This document shows, one piece after another, positions 1 to 9,693 of a DNA stretch of 64,000 bases (the first letter of the stretch is position 1; each line of letters begins with the position of its first letter). The notes beneath the pieces are model-generated. The model worked only from the letters and a program-made list of their open reading frames with translations. It did no database searches and was not told where the DNA came from. A program made the translations under genes and the position numbers. This DNA is from Epiperipatus broadwayi (taxonomy: Eukaryota; Onychophora; Udeonychophora; Euonychophora; Peripatidae), in the NCBI GenBank assembly GCA_028023455.1, contig JAQFVV010006274.1:5642001-5706000 (forward strand). Direction: 5' to 3'.

Positions 1-860
1 GTTTGACATTTTGTCTAGTTTTATATAAGCCTGGTCCAGATTTTTTAATAGCTGCTTTGGTCCTTTGGATCTCCTACTATGTGTATCAATTATTGTACTC
101 AAGATTGTAGAGGAAGCTTCAAAATCTTTATTTTATCAAAAAATATATATCCCTAAAAGAATTAGTTCAGGCATGGTTACCTTGTTCAGGACACGAATTG
201 TATATGTGTTATTGTGGCAGATCAAATCAGGGATTTAGCAGTAGAGTAACCATGAAGGCATGGTGGTCTGAAAATGGTACAATTTTGAGTTTTGACTCAA
301 TGTAATAGTGTAGTTCTGGGGTGCAAAATAAAAAATCAATGTCTTCTTTTGCAATGTGTAAAAAGAAAAGAATTTTTGTGGGAAGAAACCCTTCCCACAC
401 AGCATAATATGGTTTAAAAAATGAAGATATTTGCTGTTGAACTTATTATATTTCTAAAGTCACCAAAACATATTATGGGGTTTGGATCTGTAGAAAAAAA
501 GGCATTAATCTTTTGGGTTAATAAGTGTTCTGTATAAGGCTCAGGTTTGATGTAATGATATATTATGTTGAAGTGTGTGTTATCTATTATGATGGTTAAT
601 ATTAACATATCATTGCTTAGGTATTTAGTTCTAAAATTGCTGAAAGGTAATTTCTTATTTATCAGAAATGCTATACCTGAGGAAGCAGTATTTGAAGTTG
701 AATATTGAAGTATTCCAAATTGCACCAGAATTAAGTCCTTTTATAGTTTCAAATCCAATGTATTTTGTTTCCAAGAAGCATACTATGTGGGGATCAGTAT
801 TCTGAAGCCATCTCTTACTTGCATATGCTCTTTCAAGGAAGTTAAAGACCACTCGCATTT
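1..860 (-). pseudogene. LINE endonuclease domain remnant
   Basis: Two overlapping minus-strand reading frames (858 to 655 and 725 to 414) give a broken exonuclease/endonuclease/phosphatase-type domain. The first piece carries the early FLETKY block, which holds the catalytic Glu of this family. The second carries INKKLPF and then the CFGDF block, equivalent to the GDFN motif; the residue after DF is Arg rather than Asn, so the active site is damaged. Further down (410 to 60) the frame shows PQNYTI and an SDHHAF-like motif, split over frames. Such domains nick the chromosomal target to prime reverse transcription. The copy is clearly inactive. Confidence 0.6.
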
Positions 861-1129
861 ACTCCAGCTATTTTTAGTCTCAGTCTCTCTAGTGCATTAT
901 ATTTATTCAGTGTTGGCACTAGGGAGAGGATTCCCAGTATAAAGTTCATTCAGTAGCAAAAGTTGTTCTCTACAATCCTGAGCTTTTCCAGTACTCGTGT
1001 ACTTATTATCTTCTACAGGACTGCGTTGCCCCACATTTTGAGATTCAGGACCATTGTTTTTAAAAGTTTTCTATGGGTTCATTCATTGTATTTATTCACA
1101 TTAAATTTGATTTCCTTTGTCTTTCATTA

Positions 1130-1750
1130 TCATCTTGCAGGACAATTAATCTTGGTTTTTGTGTCCTTTTTACTTTTTTGTTTATGTATTCTATTTGGTA
1201 TTATTTGTTTCTCTACTCTTTCCTGTTCTGATTCCGATGACAGGAACTCAGTATCCTCAGAGTGGGAGCTGAAATATTCAGGCTTTCTCTTCATTTTATG
1301 GTTAAAAATCTGATTGCTTGCATTGCCCTCTGTTACTACTTCGCTCATCTGCTCACTTTGATGCTGTTGTAGAAAGTTTAATACTCTGTTTTGTTTTGTT
1401 TTTGTTTTGATGAGGATATGATTTTCTGTACCTGGATTCTGTTGTTGTTCATATATAGCTGGTGAATGATTTTTATTATCATAAGAGTTTATGTTTCTTT
1501 GTTGAGATTGTTGTAGCTGATTCTGCTTTGTGTGACTTTCAGTATCCCAGTGGTTGTCATTGTTTTGGAATAGCTTATAAGATGACTGTAGGGGCTTGCC
1601 TGGATAATTCAATGGGCATTTGTGGTTTTTGTTTTTCCTTAGCTTATAGACATAACACTCACCTGGGACATCATTTAACCATATGTGGATGCTCACCACA
1701 AAGAAAGCACTTGGGTTACACGCCTCTGATTGAGAGAAAATTTCGGCCAT
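1130..1750 (-). pseudogene. LINE ORF1 (gag-like) remnant with CCHC zinc knuckle
   Basis: An open minus-strand frame of 206 codons rich in Gln, Asn, Lys and Ser, with a very charged C-terminal half, looks like the disordered tail of a LINE ORF1 RNA-binding protein. In an adjacent frame at 1709 to 1668 the sequence reads C-F-L-C-G-E-H-P-H-M-V-K-stop-C, a correctly spaced C-X2-C-X4-H-X4-C zinc knuckle interrupted by a TGA codon before the last Cys. The knuckle and the tail are out of frame, so at least one frameshift has occurred. It would have bound the element's own RNA. I see no sign that the protein is still made. Confidence 0.5.
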
Positions 1751-2359
1751 TTGTTCCCTTCCAGTGTTGAAGGAATTTCCAGCAGTGATGTGTCATTGTT
1801 TGATTTAAACGAGAAAGCGGCTGTATTAGACAATTTAATTCCTGACCTTTTTCCCCTTAGGTATGTAAACCTAGTTACTTTTAGAGGTCTATTTCCGTAA
1901 AATTGACGTAGCAGTTTCTAGCTATACCATGCATTATTTTAGGTCTGTTCATATCAATCTTTATTAGGAATCACTGCTTAAGGAGTAACTTGTTTCTTCT
2001 GAAAAGCTCCCTTTGCATAAAATTGTGAAATTCAATTATTATATACCTCCTATTTGGGTGCTGGTATATCCTTTTAACAGCACGAGGCGCTCAAATAAGT
2101 CATCAGTAGAGAAACTGAATAACTAGCAGCTTTAATTAGTAATGGTGAAGATAAAAGTATTATCATTATGGTAGTTCATAAAAGAATTATATAACATGGG
2201 TGGAATTCTTGACTTTTTGATAATTTTCTATTTTAACCTCTTCAGATTTTTCATTTGGCATTGGCACATTGTTTTCATTCATTGGATAAAAATTTCTTCC
2301 TCTTCCATGTCCCAGATTGCAGACTCTTCTATTGTGTTATTATTACTCTGCTCTTTTAA

Positions 2360-2512
2360 GTTGACTATATTATTTCCCATTAACCGGATTTAATTCAATT
2401 CTAGGTTGGGGAATTGGAGAGTTGACTTTATTATTTCCCATTACTAAGACATAGGATTGTTTGTTTAAGGCATTTACCAGATTTAATTCAATTCTGGGTT
2501 GGGGAATTGGAG
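2360..2512 (-). repeat. Internal tandem duplication in the LINE ORF1 region
   Basis: The segment around 2384-2417 (TAATTCAATTCTAGGTTGGG) recurs 93 bp later around 2477-2510 with one main difference (TAGG to TGGG). A shorter block, AGTTGACT then A/T then TATTATTTCCCATTA, recurs about 60 bp apart at 2360 and 2420. Both spacings are multiples of three. On the minus strand the repeated unit reads as a Pro-rich PIPQPRIELN-type motif, so the duplication probably arose while the frame was still translated. Confidence 0.6.
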
Positions 2513-3215
2513 GTTCTCTTTGATTAATTATATCTTGGTTTTTTTTCTTTGACTATTTTGATTAGTAGTATTAAATTTCAACAGCAGAAAGTTATAGTTT
2601 ATCCAATTTACATGTGCTTGAATTTCAGCATTTTTGTCAGCATTATTTTTTTTTTATTGCGGTTTTTATTTGTATTTTTCATGATCTATCACGGAGGCTC
2701 TTTCTGTATTACAGAATTATTTTTGGGGTATTATTTGGTCACGGTATGGCTGGGAATTAGTTTTCTGACTAATATTTGTGGAACTTTTATTTTTACTTTG
2801 AATCATTACAGATATTTCCTCAGGAACCTGATCAATAATGACCAGAATACTTGTTTCCGGTTTAGCACTATTATATTATAATTTTTTTTAAATTTGTGAA
2901 CTTAACAATTTTGCATATTATTTTCTGATTGAATAAAACCAGAAATAGAGCTCATATTTATTTTTTCAGCATTTGCAGTATTCTGACATATTTTAGGAGT
3001 TTTAACTGTATCACTTGGGCACACACTCATAATGTTAGATTGAGAATTATTTTTACTAGGAATTTCAGTTTTTGTAGGTTTAGTCCTCACTCCTTGAGAA
3101 TTTTTAGTTACTTTTTCACTATTTTTTGTAACCCTTACTGCATTTCTCAAGACTGCTTTCTAGACCTAGAGGCAGATCTGATTTCGTTTTGTTCAACAAT
3201 TGTTGTTTTATAATT

Positions 3216-4465
3216 TTTCAGCCATACTTAGTTGCTATCATTTTTCTTTAGAAAATCTGATTTACTGCTCATTTTTTAATTTTTACTGAATAAATCACTA
3301 AGGTATCACTTACCTTGTCTTCCCCTCTTCTGTTTTTAGAAGTTTCTTCAATATTTATATCTATTTTAAATGATTTATGACATACATCTGCACTTAATTT
3401 GATCCATTTGCTCTATCTAATAAGTTTTGACTTTTTAGAAATATAATTAGAAAAATAGAATGTATTAATCACAGATGTAATAATTGTATACCATTAAAGC
3501 TTTCTTTTATAATTTAAATACAATCATATCTTCTTAAATATGTTCCTGGAAATGGACTTTTTTTATAATGAAATATTGAACATGAAGTTGAAAGATTATG
3601 TTAATATAGATTGCTGGTGTAGCCATTGCACTATACTACAATATTTTTATAATAATTTATTTAATAAAAATTTATCAGTATGAAAAAATCCAATAAATAT
3701 AAAATTTATTATAAAAATGAATTAGAATTCACTTTCACTTTTTTTTTAAAAAAGATCATATCCAAAAACGTTTTAAAAAATTATGTATTTTTACTACAGC
3801 CTCTATAAAAATAAAATAAAAATCAGAAATGATTAAAAATCAATTTTGAAATAATTTAAGTAAAAATTTGAATGATATTAAGCAAAACATTAAATTTATT
3901 AGAAAATAACATTTTTCTTTTTTTCTCAGAATAACTTTGTTTTAAAAATCTGGGATGATGTTAGGATAAGATTAAAAATCAAATTTTTTACATAGTACAT
4001 ATTAATTTCATAGTAGAATCATATATACTGTATTTTATTTTTATCTCCTGTAATCAAGTTTGTAATAATGAAAAAATATATAAGGAGAGCTTATTCTTTA
4101 ATATTAAAATTATACCATAATATAATGAGATAATAAATAATGAATGGATAATGGTATTCAAAAGATTATTCATTTATTGTGAATCCACTCTTTAGCAGTT
4201 GGACTAATTATAATTATAAATGATGAGTATTCAGAGCATCATAAATTCTTTAGTCTAAAGAAAAAGAAAGAAAAAAATATTCAAAGTGACTTAAAAATCA
4301 ATAGTCATTCTCTGCTATTTAAAAGTAAAACTAGAATTTAATTTTGTCATAATATAGTATAATTAGAGTAAGAATAAAAAAAATTTTATATTTATACATA
4401 TAAATTTTAAAATTAAACAAACAAATTGTTTAACAATATCTTTTTAAAATCATAACAAATTTATA
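3216..4465. other. AT-rich intron sequence, nothing recognised
   Basis: Very AT-rich sequence with many short A and T runs. I see no reading frame with recognisable protein similarity, no splice-bounded exon and no clear repeat ends. Confidence 0.5.
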
Positions 4466-4623
4466 TAAGCCAATAAACATCACATGATCACAATTTCTTA
4501 TGCTTATTTATAACTGCTATTAAAATAGGCAAAACTCTCTATACATATTGCCACCAGTGCAAGCCAGAGTAATCAATGGATACCAGAAGACTTGTGCACA
4601 AAATCCTCATCCGGTGTCTACTC

Positions 4624-4682
4624 ATCCAATATCCCCAGACTAGTTTCTGGCTTATGGCCTTCGTCAGTGAGGAACCTTGGAT
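4624..4682 (-). ncRNA. Candidate type I hammerhead ribozyme (best of three)
   Basis: Read on the minus strand from 4682: ATCCAA, a 9-nt spacer ending CTCA, the core CTGACGA, a short stem-loop (A-GGC-CATAA-GCC-A), then GAAAC-TA-GTC, TGGGGATA and TTGGAT. Helix I forms from TCCTCA with TGGGGA (one G-U) and, past an internal loop, ATCCAA with TTGGAT. All invariant core positions of the hammerhead family are kept (CUGA-N-GA and GAA); the C at position 7 is allowed there. The cleavage triplet would be GUC. Helix III is only A-C/G-U around UA, but ACUAGU is a palindrome, so two copies could pair as a dimer. Weak point: an A-A opposition at the base of helix II, seen in all three copies. Confidence 0.5.
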
Positions 4683-5197
4683 CTGAGAGCACTGCATCTA
4701 GATCTTAGGATCTAATGCAACCATCCAGCAGCCACCTTTTATCTCTACTTAACTACAAAACTACGAGTCTTAAATTGAAAACACTATAATATTTTCAATC
4801 TAAGCTCATTAGCCTATATAGTCATGTGCACAAGCCTTCTGGCATCCATTGATTACTCTGGCTTGCACTGGGTGGCAATATGTATAGAGTTTTGCCTGTT
4901 TTAATAAGTTATAAACAAGCATAAGAAATGGTGATCATGTGATGTTTATTGGCTTAAAACCAATCCTGTCTAATAGGATAGTGGTAGTTATGGTTATTAA
5001 AGAACCAAGGGCCCCAAAATCTATAGGTACAGAACTGTGTTCAAATCTATATGACTTTATAGCTTAATGAGCTTTGATTGAAAATATTATAGTGTTTTCC
5101 AATTTAAGACTCATAAATTTTGTAGTTAAGTAGAGATATAAAAAGTGGCTGCTGGAGGGTTGCATTAGATCCTAAGATCTAGGTACAATGCTCTCAG

Positions 5198-5257
5198 ATC
5201 CGAGGCTCCTCTCTGATGAAGGCCACAACCCAGAAACTAATTTCAGGGATATTGGAT
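5198..5257 (+). ncRNA. Candidate hammerhead ribozyme, degraded copy
   Basis: On the plus strand: ATCCGA, a 9-nt spacer ending CTCT, core CTGATGA (5213-5219), helix II region AGGCCACAACCCA with one broken pair, GAAAC (5233-5237), then TAATTTC, AGGGATA and TTGGAT. Compared with the other two copies, the first helix I pair is U-A instead of A-U on both strands (CTCT with AGGG versus CTCA with TGGG), a compensatory change. Helix III is damaged: two extra bases remove the ACTAGT palindrome, and the triplet is TTC. Probably inactive now. Confidence 0.4.
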
Positions 5258-5360
5258 AAGTAGGCACTGGATGAGGATTTTATGCACAAATCTTCTGGCA
5301 TCCATTGATTACTCTGGGTTGCAATACATATAGAGAGTTTTGCCTGTTTTAATAACAAAT

Positions 5361-6144
5361 TTATATATATTGTGTCATGACATTTTAACTTAGTCCATAA
5401 ATTTTCAAAAATTACACAAATACGTTGGCCAGTCGAGGGTGCCACCAAACATACCTAGCTTGGAATCAGATTGTTTTCACAATCAGAGTTGTATTTATTT
5501 ACGAACGGCAATCACCCAAATGTAATATATAAAATAATTTATATCGGATTTAAATTCTATAAGTTGAATGTTATACTTAACTAGTTAAATAAAATAAACA
5601 GACACTTGATCAATCTTGAAATATTTATTACACTATCTTTCTTTCTTCTCATTCCTTCCCCTCGCATTTATTTCATCAAACTATCTCTATCTATTTTTTA
5701 CTAATCCAGATTTAACAAATCATTCTCGAAGGAACATTCACTGTATTTTATTCAAATGTAAAAAAAATTACCAATAATTATGATATATTCAAAGGCGACT
5801 TTCTGTAAGAGTGTGCTTTTTAGCAGCATTCAAACCCTCTCTTGTAAATGTTAAACCCTATATATATTCCCTTAGATTGAGTATACAATCTTATACAGAT
5901 ACAACCTACCAGTATAATAATGATAGGTAAGCAATGTAAGGTTAATTAATAAAGTAAAATATATATATATAATGTTGGTTAATTTAAGTTAGTAGAGTAT
6001 ATGTAATTACAAATCTATATAAAAAAACATTTAAAGAATATATGGGTTTAACCCCCTCTCCCTTTTTATTTTAACTAATTTAACATAATATAACAGCAAT
6101 AATCTCACACTCTATTCTTGAAACATTTAAGCCACTTAATAATA
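5361..6144. other. AT-rich intron sequence, nothing recognised
   Basis: No coding similarity or element ends seen. A short (TA)n run lies near 5960. Confidence 0.5.
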
Positions 6145-7089
6145 TACACCTGGGTCTCGTTTTACGCGATAGATAGGTTCCTCAGAAAACAGCGCAAACA
6201 AAATCGCACAGATGTAACTTACCTTGAAAAAGGGGGGATACAGACTGTGATTTTTCAAAGATCGCGTAAAAGCAAAGCACCAACGTAAAATTACTTTAAA
6301 ATTTGCGCAAAAAAAAAAATAAGGAAATAAAATATGACTAATAAAAAATTTCAAATTTGAAAAAAAATGATACAAGACAAACTTTTTTTAACTATAATAT
6401 TTAATTTTATTCAAAACAATATATTTTTATGCATAATTTACAGTAATTTACATTTTTTTATACATGTTTTAATTATTATCGCTATTTGCCGTTAAACAGA
6501 TTCGTTTGCAAACTGGTAAAAAATCAGATTCTTCACAAGAAGAAAGACAACTAGCGCCAACGACACTCATATTGTGTTAATGGTTTTCTGGTGACAACGT
6601 AACTAGTAATTAATCTAACAACTAAAAATTAAATTCTTATTTTTGTCTTTAATTTTTTAATTTTCAATTTTAATTGTGCCTACTTCTATTACTCATCTTT
6701 TAAAAATAAACTTGCGGACACTAAATGATTAATAATTGATTACGTTCTTTTTTAAAAAGCAAAAACAGAATGTGATTTTAAATGCAAAATTAACACGCAC
6801 AATGTTTGAACAAATTTACATTATAATCTTGTAAAATTTAATGTGTGTATACATAAAATGTGGAAATCATGATTTTAATTTTATTATTACATAAAATCTT
6901 ACTATTATAAAGCACTGAAAATATTGAAAATACTAAGATGAAAGTTGAATTCCAATAATGTGCTATTACTTTCAATATGATGTAAGTACGCGAAATTTAT
7001 TATTTAAAGTAATAGCGCATTATCGGAGTTCGACTTCCGGAGAAATGTGAATCGCGTTAAATAAATCCGCGTAAAAAGACACAGGTGTA
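6145..7089 (+). mobile_element. TA-flanked non-autonomous DNA transposon, copy 1 (subfamily A)
   Basis: The left end reads TA-CACCTGGGTCTCGTTTTA-CGCG and the right end is its imperfect mirror, finishing GACACAGGTG-TA. The TA on both sides is the expected target duplication of the Tc1/mariner/pogo superfamily. Interior blocks (GATAGATAGGTTCCTCAG, TAATGTGCTATTACTTTCAA, GACTTCCGG) are shared with copy 3 at 52572-53862, which lies in the opposite orientation. This copy is shorter because a block of roughly 270 bp, present in copy 3, is missing after the GGTTTTCTGGTGACAA block near 6580-6610. No transposase frame is visible, so it would need a transposase supplied from elsewhere. Confidence 0.8.
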
Positions 7090-8183
7090 TATGTATTTCT
7101 ATTATGCAAAAGTGAAATCAAAGTTCACTCAGTAACAGTTTATAGCTACCCTGATCAATCAGTGATGGTCCTGTGTGAGAAGTATTTCATCCTTATGCTT
7201 GTCGTGGTTTGTCCTAGATTTCCAGGTTGATCCAATTTCCTCGGCTAGCTCTACATGTCTTATGCAAGGTCAGCATTTCCAGGTGGTAATGGAGAGTTTC
7301 CCCAAAGGGGAAAGTTCTGAAACCTCTAGCCACTCAACCTATTCTCTCCACTTTGTTTTTTATTTAATTTTACTTTACAGGTTTTAAATTGTTGAAGAGT
7401 CCGAGTCGCAACAAAACCAACAGACTAGTCACTAACTTTGGAAAAAATTCAAATAATTTTAAACAAAAGACAATGCCATAATTTATAGTTTTTTTTCAAT
7501 GTTAATTATAATCCTGAGAAAACTTTCCAACTGATCAGCATAATATATGGTATAAAATACCTCCACTATCAAAATTTCAACAATAGAGCTAATTGCAGAA
7601 AAAATCTATAATGTACTTTCTTTCCCCTTTTATCTTTAAGAATTTCTAAGAATTAAAAATAAAACAAAAGTCAAACTTTTATTTAAAAAAAAAAAGCTCG
7701 CTAAGATCTTATGTTTTGTTTTTCTTTTTTTATTTAATTGATGTCAAAACTTCTTGAAATTCCATTTCAAAAAACTAAATTTTATTATTTATTTTTAGTA
7801 TAAAAAATATAAGTTTTACTCTATACGTGATTTTAATAATATATATATTTAAATGTGTATATATGTATGAATATGAGCTGGCAGAAAAATACTAGCTCAA
7901 TATAAACTTTATTGTTGGTAAAAGACAATTTTTTTTTCTTGAAAAGAATAAACTTAATTTATATATATATATAATTTTTGATTGAGTTGTGTACATATAA
8001 ATTTTTATCTTTTTATAAAGATATATAAAAGTAAATATATAGTTTTATTGGTCTATTAGCTCAGTTAAGTGTTTATAACTCATTTCATAGAAATTTTGCA
8101 TCTAACTAATAAAATTTAAATTATTGTATTTTTTGGAACCAATTAAATGTCATATTTATTTTAATACCTGTTTTTAAATTTAG
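7090..8183 (+). other. End of an EML intron, AT-rich
   Basis: No element or coding similarity recognised, apart from short (TA)n runs near 7850 and 7960. It ends in a T-rich tract and TTTAG at 8183, the 3' splice site of the following EML exon. Confidence 0.6.
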
Positions 8184-8288
8184 GATGGTGGTGCTTATCT
8201 CTGTGCTGTTGATGAATCTAGTGAGCATGTTGTATCACTATGGGATTGGCAAAAAGGAGACAGAGGTCAGAGAATAACAGAAATGAAG
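8184..8288 (+). CDS. EML: EML-family WD40 microtubule-associated protein, exon A
   Basis: This is an internal exon of 105 bp (35 codons), phase 0 at both ends, between TTTAG and GTAATT. It encodes DGGAYLCAVDESSEHVVSLW followed by DWQKGDRGQRITEMK. The L-C-A-V-D-D/E-S-S-E-H-V-x-S-x-W-D-W-Q-K pattern is specific to the first beta-propeller (TAPE domain) of the EML proteins, which bind tubulin and stabilise or organise microtubules. The next two exons continue this propeller in phase, so the three belong to one gene. The N-terminal coiled coil, the HELP motif and upstream exons must lie left of the window or in exons I could not see. Which EML paralogue it is (EML1-4 type most likely) cannot be decided from this part. 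Confidence 0.9.
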
Positions 8289-9693
8289 GTAATTTTATAA
8301 TAATGCTGGTATTAAAAAACACATTTGATGACTATGTCAAAATGATATTAAAATTAATGGATTTATTTGATCTTTTTTTTTTTTTAACTTGTGTAACATT
8401 AGTTTTAATATTATAGTCATAGTATTTTAGATAATGAAAATTATTAAATTTTAATAATGAACTGAAAAATTTTGAACTCATTTTTTTAAGGATTTAAATA
8501 AATGAATGTGATGTTCTGCTTGTATTTAAATACTTAATTGTAAATTAATCCTGTATTGTAAACATTTTAAAATAAATGTCTGAATTAAAAAACAACCTAT
8601 TTTTAGAAATTTATTGTAGAACCTGTTTACTAATTTTTTATTTTTTTTTTAAGTGTAGCAATTTATGTTGATGTGACAAGAATAGAACCAAATGATTTAT
8701 AAATACAGTTACTTTAGAGTTTAGGCTTTTTTGAAAGCAAATGATAAAATAACAAAAGAAGAAAAAAAAAGTATATCCTTCTGTTTCATATTGCTATAAC
8801 CCAAAAGAAATCATCATACTGAAGCTGTGATAGTCTGATAATAATATTACAAAAATCGAAATGTATAATGGGATTTTCTAAAAAAAAAAATATCTATATT
8901 TTTAATAAATTAAAAAAAAAGTATAAAGGAGAAAAATATGGAAGATCAATCATTATAACTAAAAAAAAATTAAGGTCCATGTTGGAAAGAAGTGAGGAAA
9001 ATGAAAGTAGATGTCTATACCAGAAAAAACTGTTACGATTGGATATGGATATTGCTAAACAGAATTATGATAATAAATGTTCTATTTATAGATTCAATGC
9101 CAAAAAAAAAAATCAATATAAAATTATCAACTTTAAATGATGCTTTAAAAAATATTAAATGTGCATGCAATATGTAACAATATTATTTTGAAAAACCTAA
9201 AATGTCAATTAAATATCAATAGTACTATGAAATAGTTGAATAATTATAGATTTTTCAAAACTATAATAATCGAACAGAAGGCTTGATTAGAATATTTAAC
9301 AAACTAATAAATAAATGTTGCTAGTATAAAACAGTATTTTTTTTCTTCAAAAATTCCAAGTATAAAGAAATCCTATTATTACAGTGCATATTCATCCATG
9401 TTCATAAGATTTAAATACAAAATATCCAGTAAAGTCATGACCATAGCAGACGATTTTAATTTATCTGGAATTAATTTATTAGTTTTCTTCTTAATATTTT
9501 CACTATTTTATATTCAATTTATATCATCCATACATTGTATTTTATTAGACATTTTTAGACTAATCTTTGTGTCAAATCATAAGATTACAACAGTTGAATT
9601 TGATTTGGCACAGTGATTTGGAGTTTGTGAGAGAAAAAAATCGTGGTTTAATCATTTGCAATGAAATTGTTATCCTCAATCTACCATTTAGAT
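8289..9693 (+). other. Start of the giant EML intron
   Basis: The 5' splice site GTAATT is at 8289. The intron runs to 39845, about 31.6 kb. In this first stretch I see only AT-rich sequence. Small open frames near 8868-9177 are Lys/Asn/Ile-rich translations of A-runs with no recognisable similarity. Confidence 0.6.

Larger units (their letters stand above)
1..3215 (-). mobile_element. Decayed LINE (non-LTR retrotransposon), 5' part, runs off the left edge
   Basis: Read on the minus strand, this block has the layout of a LINE. A low-complexity ORF1-like region (about 3215 to 1000) with one CCHC zinc knuckle is followed by an apurinic-type endonuclease domain (about 860 to 1). The reverse transcriptase would lie beyond the left edge. 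Many stops and frameshifts break it. The endonuclease remnant ends with an SDHHAF-type motif near position 60-130, typical of the end of this domain. The clade is uncertain: the zinc-knuckle ORF1 suggests a Tx1/L1-like or Jockey-like element. The boundary near 3215 is only where recognisable Lys/Thr/Ser-rich ORF1-like sequence stops. Confidence 0.6.
4466..5360. mobile_element. Foldback element, copy 1, with hammerhead-like motifs
   Basis: The ends of the left half are a long inverted repeat. TAAGCCAATAAACATCACAT starts at 4466 and its reverse complement ends at 4956, and the match continues inward through the AGGCAAAACTCTCTATAC block to its mirror near 4885. To the right, 4957-5360 is an inverted copy of the core module found at 4530-4830 (blocks AGATCTTAGGATCTAATGCA and CAGCAGCCACCTTTTATCTC, reversed). 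The same modules in mirror-image order form a second copy at 33841-34612, so this is a dispersed family. No coding capacity is visible. Each core module contains a hammerhead-like motif. It may be a non-autonomous relative or a terminal repeat of a Penelope-like element; that link is inference. Confidence 0.75.

Noticed and set aside
8868-9177. Two overlapping open frames of 61-90 codons
   Set aside because: Made of A-rich codons (Lys, Asn, Ile) from low-complexity DNA, with no motif and no splice context.
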